Shown here: in pieces, positions 9,247 through 17,280 of the stretch
How the letters are laid out: each line of letters opens with the position of its first letter
How positions within the stretch are numbered: position 1 is the stretch's first letter
Source: Chara braunii
Lineage: Eukaryota; Streptophyta; Charophyceae; Charales; Characeae
Direction: 5' to 3'
DNA length: 31,391 bases
Assembly (NCBI GenBank): GCA_003427395.1
Contig: BFEA01000438.1
Span: 984,462 to 1,015,852 of the forward strand
Translations under genes and position numbers: made by a program
The notes under the pieces: model-generated
Seen by the model: the letters and a program-made list of their open reading frames with translations, nothing else
What the model was told of the DNA's origin: nothing
Databases searched by the model: none

Positions 9247-9298
<52 letters not shown>
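9247..9298. repeat. (AAT)n microsatellite
   Basis: About 17 perfect AAT units. The apparent poly-Ile or poly-Asn reading frames across it are artefacts of simple sequence. Confidence 0.97.
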
Positions 9299-9454
9299 TA
9301 CCCCTGTTCACATTTGAGGGACATGGCGAATGGCACTCTCTTCACCACATGGTGCATGTGAAGGAAGAAGGTGCAAGTGTCTGACGAAGAACCAAAAAGA
9401 AAAAGAAAAACAGGTGGCCATCTCCGGCGCCTCGAACTGCCCACTCTTTGTTAG

Positions 9455-9890
9455 ACACCAGTTCGTCAGAAGCTACATCGCGCTCTTACATTTAAAAAGC
9501 AAAAAAAAAAAAAAAAACAGCTGGGCGCTTACAGGTTTACGCGGCAAGGCCGCGAGCTTTCATCCCGGGCCGGTAGTAAATGCGGGTGGGGCCACTATGA
9601 AAAGGCCAAGTTGGAGGCTCATGTGCCTTGGACACAAAGCAGTCGTACTGCCCACGCGCTTTCAAAACAAAAACTGAATTGGAATTAATCACTGAAAACA
9701 CCAGTTCGCCAGACGCTAGACCGGGGGGGGGGGGGGGGGGGGGGGGGAATTAAAAAAAAAAAGACAGACAGGACGTTAAGGAATTACGTGTTAAGGCCAT
9801 GATGCTCCCTCCCTGGGCCGGTAGTAAATGCATCTGAGGGCACTATGGAAAGTGCCAAGTTGGAGGCTCATGTGCCTTGGAAGCTAGCTT
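9455..9890. repeat. Two-copy tandem duplication, about 240 bp
   Basis: CACCAGTTCGTCAGAAGCTA (from 9457) and CACCAGTTCGCCAGACGCTA (from 9699) start two units. Each later contains GGGCCGGTAGTAAATGC and CCAAGTTGGAGGCTCATGTG (9567-9632 and 9818-9881). The middle differs: the first unit has an A17 run, the second a 25-G run followed by an A11 run. The origin is unknown. Confidence 0.8.
9723..9747. repeat. Poly(G) run of 25
   Basis: A pure G25 tract within the second unit of the 240-bp tandem duplication, followed by GAATT. It could fold as a G-quadruplex, or it may be an assembly or sequencing artefact. Confidence 0.9.
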
Positions 9891-10238
9891 TCGTCAGCTT
9901 TTGTCGGGGTGGTTGAAAATTCCCAACTGGTACTGTTAAAGATTGCTATAGAAGGGTCCACAGGACAATCAACACAACTGAGATCATCAAACAGACTTGT
10001 GCCCAAGACTCCCACTTGGACACGGCGGACTCAGTTGCTCACCTCACTCCAGATTCCCAAAGGGCGCTTCGATGGCAAATATTGTACCGCTGCTGCCGAC
10101 TCCAGCACGGTTTACGTCAAGGTCACAGCTGTAGCACCATGGAGTGCTATCCCCTATATGGCTCCTCGACTACTGCGGCTCCTCGACTCAACCGCAGGTA
10201 GGAGATCTGGAACACTGCCTTTACTAGCGAGGCAGATA

Positions 10239-10499
10239 TGGCAGTGGTGGAGTGCAGCATGGGGATGCCTCACTGATACTGACCTCCAATGGGACCTGGA
10301 AGTCCTGCTCCTTGGTCAGTCGCTAAAGATCCCCTCCTCTCAGTCCCCTTTCCAGTCAAACATTTTCCGCTGTACACGGTTAGAGGTTCTCATGACAGCA
10401 TGGCGAGCACACTGCTCCCACGAATACAAAGAGCACACATTTGGGTTCCACCAGGCCAGGCAGCACATTATAGACACAATCAGGTGTGGTGCAACTTAA
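10239..10499 (+). pseudogene. LINE ORF2 C-terminal fragment
   Basis: The open frame 9909-10499 has no ATG start, but its last third (from residue 111) reads like the region after the zf-RVT finger of LINE ORF2. WQWWSAAWGCLTDTDLQWDL followed by EVLLLGQ resembles the VWRTLTGIEWPWGWKVILLGQ segment of the LINE at 28.6 kb. RLEVLMTAWRAHC also matches the R-K-T-I-L-W-T-L-W-H-K-R-C pattern there. The finger itself is not recognisable upstream, so 9909-10238 may be degraded LINE or unrelated. The similarity is by eye and moderate. Confidence 0.5.
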
Positions 10500-10584
10500 A
10501 ACTCTATCCACAGCACACAGCAGGGCCCGATGACAAGAGCCAACAGATGACTTCACGCAAACGTGGCTGCGCCCAGATCGCAAA

Positions 10585-10647
10585 TTGATTGAACCTGTGA
10601 CCTTCAACTTAGAAGGTTGTTGCTCTATCCAGCTGAGCTAAGAATGC
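10585..10647 (-). pseudogene. tRNA-Arg(UCU) fragment of organelle type
   Basis: On the minus strand from 10647: acceptor 5' strand GCATTCT, D-arm TAGCTCAGCTGGATAGAGCA, then an anticodon loop CTTCTAA (anticodon TCT) flanked by ACAAC and GTTGA (four of five pairs), then GGTCACAGGTTCAAT. The sequence closely follows bacterial-type tRNA-Arg(UCU), as expected for a mitochondrial gene rather than a nuclear one. The 3' half of the T-stem and the acceptor partner (expected AGAATGC) are missing, so it is a truncated copy. A probable mitochondrial SSU rRNA fragment lies 270 bp away. Confidence 0.65.
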
Positions 10648-10920
10648 AACTCACCCAAAAGAGTCAACGCAGCCGCCACAACAAGACAAGCAGCTTATTT
10701 TATTTATGTATGCGCTCATCCACGCGTCCCCCCGGATACGGGGGCAAAGAGCTAGTGAATAATCAGTTTAAGTAAACTTCATTCCGTTTGGAATATACAA
10801 ACCAAAAGTCAATCCTAATCACCCATTAGATATGTTCTAAAGTTCTCCATATATTGACTACAAAAATTCAATGTTTTATAAGTCATAAGAGTGATGAAAA
10901 AAGATCATACCATGTATGTT

Positions 10921-10970
10921 TCATAACGAGCGCAACCGTCGTTTTGTGTTGCTAAGACATCGTGAAACAG
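10921..10970 (+). pseudogene. Probable mitochondrial SSU rRNA fragment
   Basis: CATAACGAGCGCAACC followed by TCGTTTTGTGTTGCTAAGAC matches the conserved SSU rRNA segment around the universal 'AACGAGCGCAACC' element. The following GTTTTGTGTTGCT-AGACAT is what I recall of streptophyte mitochondrial SSU rRNA rather than of plastid or bacterial forms. Only about 45-50 nt can be matched by eye. It is most likely a short insertion of mitochondrial DNA in the nucleus. Confidence 0.5.
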
Positions 10971-11408
10971 TTTTCACCTTTGGCAGTAGCCGATGCAGAT
11001 CCCAGGGGTCGATCCCTTGACCTCAGCTTACCTGTGTACAGTATCTGTACAGTTCCCTGGAGTTGAACCCGTGACCTGCACGATAGCCAGTGGTAAGTAG
11101 GTCACCGTAGGTTGTAGGCTGTAGGAAGATTCGAACTGTAGACCTGTAGGGTAGGAGTCCAAGTAGAGTCCAGAAGCCCAGCTTTAGTCCTTCTAGAAGG
11201 TCGGCAAGTGGTCAAGTGGTGAGTCTAAGGTAGGCCCACGTTTTTCAGACGAAGACAAGTGGCAAGGTCAACAGGTAGGACCTCAGTGCAACTGCACTGA
11301 GTCGACGGTACGACTGCCTACAGTCAGGAGAAGGGTCTAGAGAGTCCCAGTCCAGTCCAGCAAGTACCACAGGGGGACTGTGAGCACCAGGGGCCGAAGG
11401 TAAAGGGC
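10971..11408. other. Noncoding stretch with several T-arm-like motifs
   Basis: Reverse-complement B-box-like motifs occur at about 11007-11018 (GGGGTCGATCCC), 11050-11062 (GGAGTTGAACCCG) and 11129-11142 (GAAGATTCGAACTG), each followed by a GACCT-type segment. They could be scraps of minus-strand tRNA-derived SINEs, but no A-box is evident. The rest is short-period GTAGG/AAGTGG-rich sequence without coding similarity. Confidence 0.35.
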
Positions 11409-11446
11409 CTGTCTCTTATACACATCTAGATGTGTATAAGAGACAG
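11409..11446. other. Nextera mate-pair junction adapter (Tn5 mosaic ends)
   Basis: CTGTCTCTTATACACATCT at 11409-11427 is followed immediately by its exact reverse complement at 11428-11446. The 19-mer is the Tn5 mosaic end used in Nextera libraries, and the head-to-head 38-bp palindrome is the circularisation junction of mate-pair libraries. It is almost certainly a library artefact left in the assembly, so the sequences on its two sides may not be adjacent in the genome. Confidence 0.95.
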
Positions 11447-11706
11447 GTGCAAGGAGGTCTGCAGATGAGCCCGGGAGGACGCAGTGGGCAAGAGAGGAGG
11501 AGTTAGCATAGCGATAGGTTAGAGGCAGCCATAGCTGCCATAGCTGTAGTTAGTAGTGAGTGTGTGTTGTGTTCGAGTGTTAGAGTGATGCGTGTGGGAT
11601 ATCCAGGGTGATCCAGTGTATGTGAACAGTGAGATGTTTGGGCGCTGAAGTCGCCATAGCCATTTGAGAGTGAATTCGTATCTGAAGCCATATCTCTGAG
11701 TTTTGA

Positions 11707-12288
11707 GTGGGCGCATGTCGCCAGTGTGCTGTGTTACTGTTTACATGTGTGAAAAGTGTGTTTGAAAACGAGTCTGATTGCAATCGCAACGATGTGCTGC
11801 ACTCACAAAAAACTGCCAGTGATATACTGGAGGAAGGATGGGATGACGTCAAGTCCGCATGGCCCTTATGGGCGGCTGGTAACCAGGTTCCGAAATCCAG
11901 ACTCCCAGCTCGCTCTTTCGAGCCACATTTCTTCGTAGAGGCTCGCTCGAGCAGAAAGGTCTGGCCAGAGTGGTTGGAGACACTCAAAGAGACTCACCAG
12001 TACGAAGAGATATTTATTGACTGCAGTGACCTTGACGACACACAGCAGCTCCGCTGGAAACCATGGTGGCAGACTGAAAGACAACAGAAGCGCAAACCGC
12101 TGCGGGTGTTTACACGCCCTTTGTCGGGCCTGCCTGTCGCCACAGTTCTAGCTGACGGCCAGTGGTCTGCGCTTCCATTGTCTTTCATACTCGCTGCACA
12201 TACCCCCCCGCCAGCATCACCTCATCCCCTCCCCCTATCTCACCCCCCAATGCCTTGGAGCCAACAGACAACAACAACGACAAAATGA
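11707..12288 (+). CDS. Unrecognised 193-codon open frame
   Basis: An open frame without an ATG start (it opens on GTG) encodes a mid-section of ordinary composition (WPEWLETLKETHQYEEIFIDCSDLDD region, then a basic RWKPWWQTERQQKRKPLRVF stretch) and ends in a Pro/His/Thr-rich tail. I do not recognise any family. It could be an exon of an undetected gene, a degraded transposon coding region or chance. The neighbours are repeats, and the adapter junction lies 260 bp upstream, so any upstream exon order here is unreliable. Confidence 0.2.
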   Translation: MGACRQCAVLLFTCVKSVFENESDCNRNDVLHSQKTASDILEEGWDDVKSAWPLWAAGNQVPKSRLPARSFEPHFFVEARSSRKVWPEWLETLKETHQYEEIFIDCSDLDDTQQLRWKPWWQTERQQKRKPLRVFTRPLSGLPVATVLADGQWSALPLSFILAAHTPPPASPHPLPLSHPPMPWSQQTTTTTK

Positions 12289-12716
12289 CAAGGACAGGTC
12301 TAAGGAGGGCCTGACCGTATGATCAGGAAAACACACGAGTTTCTACTTACGGCACGCAGAGTGAGGGGTCTGCTGGCCCGCATGAACTGGGGGTCAAACA
12401 TAGGAGATAGCACCAAGCCCCAACACAATGATAAGAGGGGTAAGAGTGCTGCGCGGAAGAGAAGAAATAGAATACTACTCAGGTCCTGTCTTAAACACTC
12501 TTAGCGGTATCCATGGAACAAAGTTGTGCCACAACCAACCTTGTGCTGTCACCTAGGCCACTAATCTCAGGCCACTATGCACATATACCCTAGCAAATGC
12601 ATAGGAACCTACAGATTGCAGTCACTTCAGGTCAAATTACCCCCTTTGTAGATGGGACCTACAGATTGCAGTCACTTCAGTCACATATCTGTTCAAGCAA
12701 ACAGTTGCAATGCCTA
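12289..12716. other. Noncoding stretch with a 52-bp tandem duplication
   Basis: The block ACCTACAGATTGCAGTCACT occurs at 12606 and again 52 bp later, giving a two-copy direct repeat at about 12605-12680. Otherwise nothing is recognised. Confidence 0.5.
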
Positions 12717-12853
12717 GGGACGCTGGACCCGGTTTCCAGCAGCAGTTGCAGCTCCACACCATTAGATGGAGCCTTCCTGAGACTGCTAGTGGTGCCTGCT
12801 CTTATCAGCACCCCTAGCATCAGCTCGGGTTGTTAAAAAAAAAAAAAAAAAAA
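12717..12853 (+). mobile_element. LINE 3'-terminal module, copy M1, with A19 tail
   Basis: It starts GGGACGCTGGACCCGGTTTC and contains GCTCCACACCATTAGATGGAGC, a terminal hairpin (GCTAGTGGTGC / GCACCCCTAGC), and a poly(A) tail at 12835-12853. It corresponds to the last ~115 nt before the tail of the LINE at 29.3 kb, so it is a severely 5'-truncated copy of a related LINE, or a SINE that borrowed its 3' end. Confidence 0.8.
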
Positions 12854-12869
12854 CTCCCAAGGCTATTGC

Positions 12870-12984
12870 AGACCTCCTTGGACGGTGCCCGACCAACACC
12901 CAAAGTCTGGACCTGTTGCTGTCTTGAAGGGTGTCCATCTGCTGGTAGGGAGCAGCACCTGCTGGGAATCGGGTTCCGCGTCCA
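12870..12984 (-). mobile_element. LINE 3'-terminal module, copy M2, diverged
   Basis: Reading the minus strand from 12984, the sequence GGACGCGGAACCCGATTCCC, GGTGCTGCTCCC and AGATGGACACCC follows the module order. The terminal hairpin is replaced by a different paired segment (CACCC / GGGTG). No clean poly(A) follows at the left end. It is the most diverged copy. Confidence 0.55.
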
Positions 12985-13427
12985 TGTACAACGTTGTGGA
13001 TCCAAGTACCCTCCAGGCTGCGTGTGTGTTTGTTGTGATGGATTCCACGGTGGAGACTCTGGCCTTCATTAAGTCATCATGTGTTCTGTTTTCGTTCACG
13101 TGCACAGCGCATCCATTAAGTCATCATGCTGCCATTAACATTCGGCAGGCACATTAGGGTGAACACGTTTATCATAGAGGGAAAAGCAGGACGTCCCTCG
13201 GGAGGTGGGAACCAGTTCGGTAGTGCCACGCTGCATCCCCCACCAGGCCCACACCTGGGACACCCTCCTTAGGTTTCCAGAGGGCTTCTGATCGTGAGCC
13301 CGTCTGGTATCGGTAGCCATCTGTGTAGTATTTGCCATCGAAGAGCTCTTCTGCGTCTTGTCGGCTTGATGCGTTAAAGGACTGGCCAGTTAATCCTTCG
13401 GAGGTCCAGTAGATTGGAGACGAAGGG

Positions 13428-13571
13428 TTTTTTTTTTTGTTTTTTTTTTTTTTTAACCACGCCCCTGCCAGTGTTAGTGGTGCTGATAAGAGCAGGCACC
13501 ACTAACACCCAGGGAGAGGCTCCATCTATTGGTGGGGAGCGTCACCTGCTGGGAAACCGGCCCAGCGTCCC
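13428..13571 (-). mobile_element. LINE 3'-terminal module, copy M3, with poly(A)
   Basis: On the minus strand from 13571 it has GGGACGCTGGGCCGGTTTCC, GGTGACGCTCCCC, and a perfect 13-bp terminal hairpin (plus-strand arms 13471-13483 and 13496-13508) with an outer CCCTG/CAGGG helix. An A-rich tail is seen as T residues at 13428-13454. It forms the left arm of the inverted duplication described separately. Confidence 0.85.
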
Positions 13572-13675
13572 AGATACAAATAACTTTGCAACATATCAGG
13601 GAAAGAATCATTGTGGGAGAATCCTGCCAGCATTGATTACCCTGGCGTCCAGGGGATTGACTGAGCAGGAGGTGG
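13460..13675. repeat. Left arm of a 216-bp inverted duplication
   Basis: This segment is the reverse complement of 14539-14754 with only about five differences visible, roughly 98% identity. It holds LINE 3' UTR and 3'-module sequence. The arms enclose 863 bp. Confidence 0.93.
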
Positions 13676-13814
13676 GGGGGAGGGGGGGAACCTCTACACC
13701 TTGGAAATGGCGCCAGATACCTACTGTCACTCACTAGTTCCTCCCTCCCCCACCCAGTTTGAACTGTGTAAACTNTCCCTTTCCAAGTCTTCGTCTTGCA
13801 CCCCACTCTTNTGC

Positions 13815-14538
13815 TTGGTGGGGAGCAGCACCTGCTGGAAACCGGGTCCAGCGTCCCTTGTATACACTTGGCACCAGATGACTACTATCTCTTCCTGGCT
13901 CCCCCCACTTCCGAGTTNTNAAGAACAACCCTTCCAAAATGTTTGTCTCAGTAGAACATACCCCAAGCAGGATAGCATCATGGAGACCAGTTGGAAGCAG
14001 ACCGACGACGACGCCTGTTCATGTCACACCATACCATTGCATGTCCACCATTGCCATCTGNTGTGGTGGGAAGGGGTCGGGGAAGTCCNCGGGCGNTCGG
14101 AGAGGGATTTGCTGGTCAATCTTGGTCCAATCATTAAGGTGTATGCAGTAGTCTCTTCGGAAGTCGTCCCATTCCTGCCCCTGTACTTGTCCACCCTCCC
14201 AGCGAATACATGCCATCCATCCCCCTTGGTCGCCACCCAACCAGTCTTCTGCAAATTGATTTATTGCTTGTTGGACATCTGTCTTTCGATGATATAAGTC
14301 CAGTTGGTTTTTTACTTTCTGCCACGGGGTAAGGAGTTCTTGGTTGATGAATTGTCTGATCATTTCTGTCACCTCCTCCCCTTCTATCCGGACCCCTTCG
14401 ATAGCATGTATGCAGCATTTCCGCCACAATGCCCAGATGATGGCTCTCCTGCCTGTTCTGAACATGTTGTTTTCAAAGGCCCTGTCGATAGGAGATGTCC
14501 AAGCCTCGCAGAGCAGTGTCCTCCAGTCCCATGGCCAG
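13815..14538 (-). pseudogene. LINE ORF2 C-terminus, 3' UTR and partial 3' module
   Basis: The minus strand is open across 14538-14019 and encodes GWPWDWRTLLCEAW..., RRAIIWALWRKC, FAEDWLGGDQGG and FPDPFPP...MVDMQWY. It aligns without large gaps to the C-terminus of the LINE at 28.6-29.1 kb (WPWGWKVILLGQW, RKTILWTLWHKRC, FNQDWLGGNEGG, FPDPFPPSELTMVDSQWY). The DNA is well diverged, so this is a different subfamily. After the stop, about 160 nt of 3' UTR lead to a partial module at 13857-13815 (GGGACGCTGGACCCGG, GGTGCTGCTCCCCACC) that loses similarity before the terminal hairpin. The open frame is cut exactly at 14538, where the right arm of the inverted duplication begins. Several ambiguous bases (13811, 13918, 13920, 14061, 14089, 14096) fall in this copy. 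Confidence 0.85.
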
Positions 14539-14754
14539 CCACCTCCTGCTCAGTCAATCCCCTGGACGCCAGGGTAATCAATGCTGGCAGGATTCTCCCA
14601 CAATGATTCTTTCCCTGATATGTTGCAAAGTTATTTGTATCTGGGACGTTGGGCCCGTTTCCCTGCAGGTGACGCTCCCCACCAATAGATGGAGCCTCTC
14701 CCTGGGTGTTACTGGTGCCTGCTCTTATCAGCACCACTAACACTGGCAGGGGCG
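14539..14754. repeat. Right arm of the 216-bp inverted duplication, with module copy M5
   Basis: This arm carries the plus-oriented LINE 3' UTR and module (14643-14754: GGGACGTTGGGCCC, GGTGACGCTCCCCACC). Its hairpin arms are 14706-14718 and 14731-14743, with one mismatch. Unlike the left arm it has no poly(A); similarity ends at 14754. Confidence 0.93.
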
Positions 14755-15901
14755 TTACATGTGCTAAGTATAAGAAGAAAAAAAACTGATTCAATTTGTC
14801 CAATAGTTACATAGGGTGCTTCCACAGGTTGGATTGGAAAACATAAGCTCAGTGAACTGAATTGGGTGCCAGTCTGCCAGAGGAATTCTGGAAGAAGTTA
14901 AAGAGATAGTAAACTGCTTTTGAATAATTGGCTGCTGAGTGAATTGAGGGGGGGGGGGGGGGGGGGGGAATTGTGGAGTAATGGGCGCTCCATTCTATCT
15001 ATTCCATGGTAAGAAGACAGTAGAAAGGGCCTGTTGTGGTTTGGAGGGAGCGCCATGGGATCGTTGAAACTCAGATCTGGGAGCGCTGCTGCTGGGGAGG
15101 AAGAACGAGAGCTGCTCGCACTGCATGGGTATAGCAAGCAGCCCCACATGAGGAGGGGGAAGAAGGGGGCAAGGGAGAAGAAAGGGCGCGGTGAGGTTTG
15201 GAGGGAGCGTCATTGGTTCCGTTGGCTGAAAGGCTATTCCCACCTTAGTAGCCTGAAAGGCCCAGTCTCTCTGATCTATCGATCCAACAGTGGTTGCAGT
15301 ACTTGCGACCAGCATTCGTCTTTGCCTGTGTACTTCCACATTTCACCTTGCCCGACCCTACCATACTTCATTCCCACTCATCAGGGTCTTAGCTCACTGC
15401 TTTCTTTGATCTTAATTGGCCTTCCTTTCTTTGACAAGCTACGCGGGAGTCAGAAAACTGAGTTATGATGGCACTGCGGGCCAACATACAGTTTCGAATT
15501 GCATTTCTTGCAACTTTGATTATGCTGACTGCAGGCTGTCTCTCCGCCCCTGCGTGGCAGCGGTGAATACTCTCAAGTGCGCCAACTTCTTTTTTCTTTT
15601 TTTCTTTTTTCATGCGTTCAGAGTTTTGCACAAAAGTTCTGAAAGAAAACAGAGGCATCGATTTGGTGCTGATCTTTCCACAAAAGATACGAGGTAAGAA
15701 GGATGGCAATAAAAAAAATACGGCCGCTAAAAAGCTTGCATTTGCATTTGCATTGTGTTCTTCCCTTCTGTTACCAGTTACTGCCAAAATGGCAAACTTG
15801 CGAACCGAAAGAAGTCATTCCGCAAAGTTCAAAGTTCAATGGATCAGTGCTGCCGGACCAAAATGACTGGCACTGCCATCCAAGAGAAAAGAAAAAACAC
15901 G
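14755..15901. other. Noncoding stretch, no gene recognised
   Basis: It contains a G21 run (14948-14968) flanked by GAATT on both sides, and a short repeated motif GGTTTGGAGGGAGCG (about 15040 and 15195). Open frames here (for example 15034-15468 and 15389-15787) have no recognisable similarity and a low-complexity composition. Confidence 0.5.
14948..14968. repeat. Poly(G) run of 21
   Basis: Pure G21 tract between GAATTGA and GAATTGTGG. Second long G homopolymer in the window. Confidence 0.9.
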
Positions 15902-16086
15902 GTGCTGGGGTTTCGGCAAAGCTCGGCGCACAGGGGGAAATCTGCCTCGGCAAAAACAGAGTCAGATGTACTGGTGGTTTAAACACCACTACCCTCGGCA
16001 AAAACAGAGCCAGGCTTGTAAACAAAGTGCTGGGGTTTTGGCAAAACTCGGCGCACAGGGGGAAATCTGCCTCGGCAAAAACAAAG
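15902..16086. repeat. Pair of 60-bp direct repeats
   Basis: GTGCTGGGGTTTCGGCAAAG through CTGCCTCGGCAAAAACAGAG (15902-15961) recurs at 16027-16086 with a few changes. Between them lies ACTGGTGGTTTAA (15971-15983). The segments resemble the right end of the TTAA-flanked element at 16359-16569, suggesting fragments of the same family. Confidence 0.75.
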
Positions 16087-16358
16087 CGTTTGCAAGCCTG
16101 GCGAAGTGAACCAAAACAATGTGGGCCAGTTTCTTTTGCGCCAGTATTTGTTTGCCATGCATATTGTATTTTGAAAAATATTTTCCTAATATAAGTTCAA
16201 TCCATGCCTGATCTCTTCATATTTTTTTGGTCGATATTATGATCAAAACATCCCCAAAGTTCGTACTCTCAACATTTTGCAAAAGGGCAGTGACCACCCA
16301 CAGCCAACCCTGCCGGCCTACCCGCGGTCAATCCCAGGCAGGCTGCCAATGCCCCCTC

Positions 16359-16569
16359 TTAAACCACCAGTACTTGGGCCATATATTGGCCGCGGGCCAT
16401 TGTCGTTAACGCCCCGCAAGTTTCGGAGGCCCCGGGTACTGGACCTGAAAGGCTGATGCCGCCACCCAAAACAATTTTTTTTTTTGTTTTGCTGGCGGGT
16501 CGGCGTGAAACGGCGCGCAGGGCATTTCAGGCTCGGCATCGATAGCTGGGCCAAGTACTGGTGGTTTAA
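16359..16569. mobile_element. MITE-like element flanked by TTAA
   Basis: Terminal inverted repeats ACCACCAGTACTTGGGCC (16363-16380) and GGGCCAAGTACTGGTGGT (16548-16565) match at 17 of 18 positions. They are bounded outside by TTAA on each side (16359-16362 and 16566-16569). The 203-bp interior is noncoding with a T10 tract. TTAA duplication is characteristic of piggyBac-superfamily transposons, so a nonautonomous piggyBac-like MITE is a reasonable inference, although the TIR does not start with the usual CCY. Confidence 0.6.
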
Positions 16570-16998
16570 AAAAAGAAAACAACATCTTGGTGTCCCTCCG
16601 CCGTCCACGGGACAGGTCGCCGACAAGTCCTTGCCGGCAACTGAGCCGAAGTTGCCATTTTTTGGGTGTCAGTAGCAGTGGATGCAACTCGTCCCCGCCC
16701 ATAATATTTGCTGCTCAGGGAAGGCCCCGTAGTGCGACAGGTGAGGAAGCTATTGGGCCCAAGGAAAAGGGGCAAATGGACTTCACAACGTCCTGCTGGT
16801 ACATGCTGTGCATGTGGAAACACATGCACAGGTGCAGAAGGCTTCAACAAAAGAAAAACGCAAAAAAAAAAGGGTGAAAGACGGAAGGCATAACGTCCCC
16901 TTGCTATTGTCAGAGACCTCCTCTCATGGCAGACCCAGAGGAAAAGACGCTAGCAGGGCAGAAGATACGAGGAGAGGAGGGCAGAGGAAAAGACGGTG
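16570..16998. other. Noncoding stretch, no gene recognised
   Basis: No coding similarity. A 9-bp inverted repeat CCTCCTCTC (16917-16925) / GAGAGGAGG (16972-16980) sits just left of the foldback element. Confidence 0.4.
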
Positions 16999-17145
16999 TG
17001 CTCACATTACAAAGCTCTGGACGTGATTGCAGTCAGATTCATTGAGGTCTGCCCCAGTTTGCCCTGACTGCAATTGCGGCCAGACTTGGATGAATCCGGC
17101 TGCAATCACGTCCAGAGCTTTCAAAGTGAAGGTCTGATGTGAGCA
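16999..17145. mobile_element. Foldback MITE-like element
   Basis: A perfect 22-bp inverted repeat AAAGCTCTGGACGTGATTGC-AG lies at 17011-17032 and 17100-17121. Outer arms TGCTCACAT (16999-17007) and ATGTGAGCA (17137-17145) and an inner GATTCAT/ATGAATC pair extend the foldback. The same terminal sequence occurs at 31133-31162, so this is a dispersed family. No transposase is present. I could not define a target-site duplication. Confidence 0.7.
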
Positions 17146-17201
17146 TGCCCTCAGCCACTGGTAGGGACAAGAAACATGAAAGAGATTCGTGAGATTCCTT
17201 T

Positions 17202-17280
17202 TCTTTTTTTTTTCTTTTTTTTTAAAGATCCAGTCTATTCGTGGGAAGCAGCACGTGCTGGGAACCGGGCCCAGCGTCCC
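17202..17280 (-). mobile_element. LINE 3'-terminal module, copy M6, with poly(A)
   Basis: From 17280 on the minus strand: GGGACGCTGGGCCCGGTTCC, CAGCACGTGCTGCTTCCC. It then jumps to an A-rich tail (T-rich on plus, 17202-17223), having lost the terminal hairpin. It shows that the tail can follow a shortened module. Confidence 0.7.

Noticed and set aside
9143-9444. Open frames on both strands with poly-Ile
   Set aside because: They are translations of the (AAT)n microsatellite, not genes.
10971-11160. Functional tRNA genes
   Set aside because: Only B-box-like T-arm fragments are visible, with no A-box or cloverleaf.
11409-11446. Natural Tn5-like transposon insertion
   Set aside because: Two mosaic ends abut without any transposon body, which fits a library adapter and not an insertion.
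15034-15787. Overlapping frames of 90-144 codons on both strands
   Set aside because: No family recognised, low-complexity basic or Ser/Leu-rich composition, no supporting signals.
15703-16194. 163-codon frame
   Set aside because: It runs across the 60-bp direct repeats, so repeated peptide segments merely reflect the DNA repeat.
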